A stretch of DNA of 53,454 nt from Thermomicrobiales bacterium. Lineage in GTDB: Bacteria; Chloroflexota; Chloroflexia; Thermomicrobiales; UBA6265. Of the stretch, positions 52,468-53,454 are shown piece by piece. Every line of letters starts with the position of its first letter. Position 1 is the stretch's first letter. The notes beneath the pieces were generated by a model. It made no database searches, was not told the DNA's origin, and saw nothing but the letters and a program-made list of their open reading frames with translations. The stretch lies in assembly GCA_023957015.1 (NCBI GenBank), contig JAMLHR010000015.1, positions 1 through 53,454 on the forward strand, read 5' to 3'. The position numbers and the translations under genes are program-made.

Positions 52468-53340
52468 ATGACATCATCTACAGAAACAATCCACGCCCTT
52501 CGCCAATGGGCTGCATCGGTCCTGATGGGTGCCGGTGTCGATCCTGCCATGCTCGATGCCCGTGTGCTGCTTGGTTATGTTCTTGACCTCTCCGCAACGC
52601 AACTTCTCATCGCCGATAACGATCTCGTCTCCCCGGATAAAGTGCAGGCGTATCGCGCGTTGATCGATCAACGCGCGACAGGTGTGCCGTTGGCGTACCT
52701 GACCGGTAGCCGCGAGTTCATGGGGTTAGCCTTCCACACGACTCCTGCTGTGCTCGTACCGCGCCCGGATACCGAGCCATTGGTGGAGTGGGCGTTGAAC
52801 TGCCTGGAGGATCATCCGGCGGCCACCATAGTGGATATTGGCACCGGTAGTGGTGCGATCACGGTCTCAATGGTTTATCACGCACCGGAGATTTGGACCG
52901 GACAGGCCATCGCGATTGATGTCAGTCTGGAAGCGCTCGCTGTCGCCACGGAGAACGCGGATCGCATGCTCCCAGCCGATCGTCGTGATCGCATCGAGTT
53001 CCGACTCGGCGATCTGACCGCGTCGCTGGAGGCCCCCGTTGATCTCCTTCTGGCAAATCTCCCGTATCTCACCCCGGGTCAGATGGACGAGAATCCCGAT
53101 CTCCGTCACGAACCGTCGCTGGCGCTTGATGGTGGCGATGATGGCCTCGATCTGGTGCGAGAGGTGATTGACGATCTGCCTCGCGTGCTGGCGGCAAATG
53201 GCGCTGCTGGTTTCGAAATCGATCCGTCTCAGTCTGCGACCGTCCAATCATTGTTGCATGAAACCCTGCCCGATCATCGTATTGCTGTGGTTCATGATCT
53301 CGCTGGTGATGAGCGGCATATCGTAGCGTTCCGGCCCTGA
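52468..53340 (+). CDS. prmC: Release factor glutamine methyltransferase PrmC (HemK)
   Basis: A 290-residue SAM-dependent methyltransferase that methylates the GGQ glutamine of release factors. The N-terminal helical domain (~1-95) recognises the factor. The MTase core has PRPDTEPLVEWAL, SAM motif I VDIGTGSGAITVSM, and the catalytic loop at 197-200, which reads NLPY instead of the usual NPPY. The HEPSLALDGGDDGLDLVR block is diagnostic. Position directly after prfA supports the call. The ATG at 52468 has no strong Shine-Dalgarno (TTCTTTCTCCC precedes it). Confidence 0.93.
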   Translation: MTSSTETIHALRQWAASVLMGAGVDPAMLDARVLLGYVLDLSATQLLIADNDLVSPDKVQAYRALIDQRATGVPLAYLTGSREFMGLAFHTTPAVLVPRPDTEPLVEWALNCLEDHPAATIVDIGTGSGAITVSMVYHAPEIWTGQAIAIDVSLEALAVATENADRMLPADRRDRIEFRLGDLTASLEAPVDLLLANLPYLTPGQMDENPDLRHEPSLALDGGDDGLDLVREVIDDLPRVLAANGAAGFEIDPSQSATVQSLLHETLPDHRIAVVHDLAGDERHIVAFRP

Positions 53341-53430
53341 CGCTGACTCCGTGGCACGACACTTGCCGAAGCCCTACCGGACCGTGAGTGGGAATCGTTC
53401 CCATTCACACAAGGAAAGGAGCATCGTGGT

Positions 53431-53454
53431 ATGAACATTCGCAAAACCTTGCTG
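53431..53454 (+). CDS. Start of a further gene (8 codons, off right edge)
   Basis: ATG at 53431 (MNIRKTLL) with a strong GGAAAGGAG Shine-Dalgarno 9 nt upstream. The eight codons look like the basic start of a signal peptide or membrane helix. Between this and prmC lies a small hairpin TGGGAA-TCG-TTCCCA. Nothing more can be said. Confidence 0.5.

Overview
The window looks like chromosomal DNA of a Chloroflexota bacterium, most likely Thermomicrobia-like. This is inferred from gene content and style, because no rRNA is present to fix it. Pointers are moderately high GC, many GTG and TTG starts, a split methylmalonyl-CoA mutase, actinobacterial-style ketoacyl synthases (HAT/HAA in place of HGT), MprF, DUF1003 and YggT proteins, an LPXTG surface protein, and many short palindromic intergenic repeats. 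I saw no prophage, insertion sequence, CRISPR array, rRNA or tRNA.

Layout. 1-6.5 kb (minus strand): a rhomboid-like fragment behind mprF, an isochorismatase-like hydrolase coupled to a D-threonine aldolase-type PLP enzyme, then DUF1003 and a Gfo/Idh/MocA oxidoreductase. 6.6-12 kb (plus): cobalamin adenosyltransferase, a GNAT-GNAT-PIG-L fusion, a secreted GH76 enzyme and proS. 12-17 kb: a PIN toxin/Phd-type antitoxin pair with a clear operator, typA, a nucleoside phosphorylase, an ArsR-like regulator and a ferritin, followed by a cluster of palindromic repeats. 17-20 kb: an LPXTG protein with a possible phase-variable promoter, divergent from a membrane-anchored MutS-like ATPase. 20-25.3 kb: small membrane proteins, an amidase, and an MMPL exporter with its TetR regulator. 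25.4-31 kb: a 43-residue membrane microprotein, an HD phosphohydrolase, a GH63-type glycosidase, proline dehydrogenase, DUF1232 and an overlapping four-cysteine protein. 31-35 kb (minus): a fatty-acid synthesis cluster (KAS, YrdB, fabD, KAS) without an ACP gene. 35-43 kb (plus): mreD-PBP2, then methylmalonyl-CoA epimerase, a tandem-HD protein, mutase large subunit and an FAD oxidase. 43-49 kb (minus): a Tat-exported protein, a Gfo/Idh protein, dcuA-aspA and thpR. 49-53.4 kb (plus): pheA, an MqnA-like protein, prfA, prmC and the start of another gene.

How the genes fit together. The epimerase, mutase and cobalamin adenosyltransferase belong to one B12-dependent propionyl-CoA/methylmalonyl-CoA route. 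AspA and Dcu form an aspartate-to-fumarate and C4-dicarboxylate exchange pair. mreD with PBP2 serves cell elongation. proS, typA, prfA and prmC are translation genes. Most of the window is ordinary core chromosome. The observations most worth a second look are the ten-base G/C homopolymer that forms most of the 17-base spacer of the LPXTG gene's promoter, the tri-domain GNAT-GNAT-PIG-L protein whose deacetylase motif lacks the usual general-base aspartate, the tandem HD protein translationally coupled to methylmalonyl-CoA epimerase, the ACP-less fab cluster, and the dispersed repeat families.
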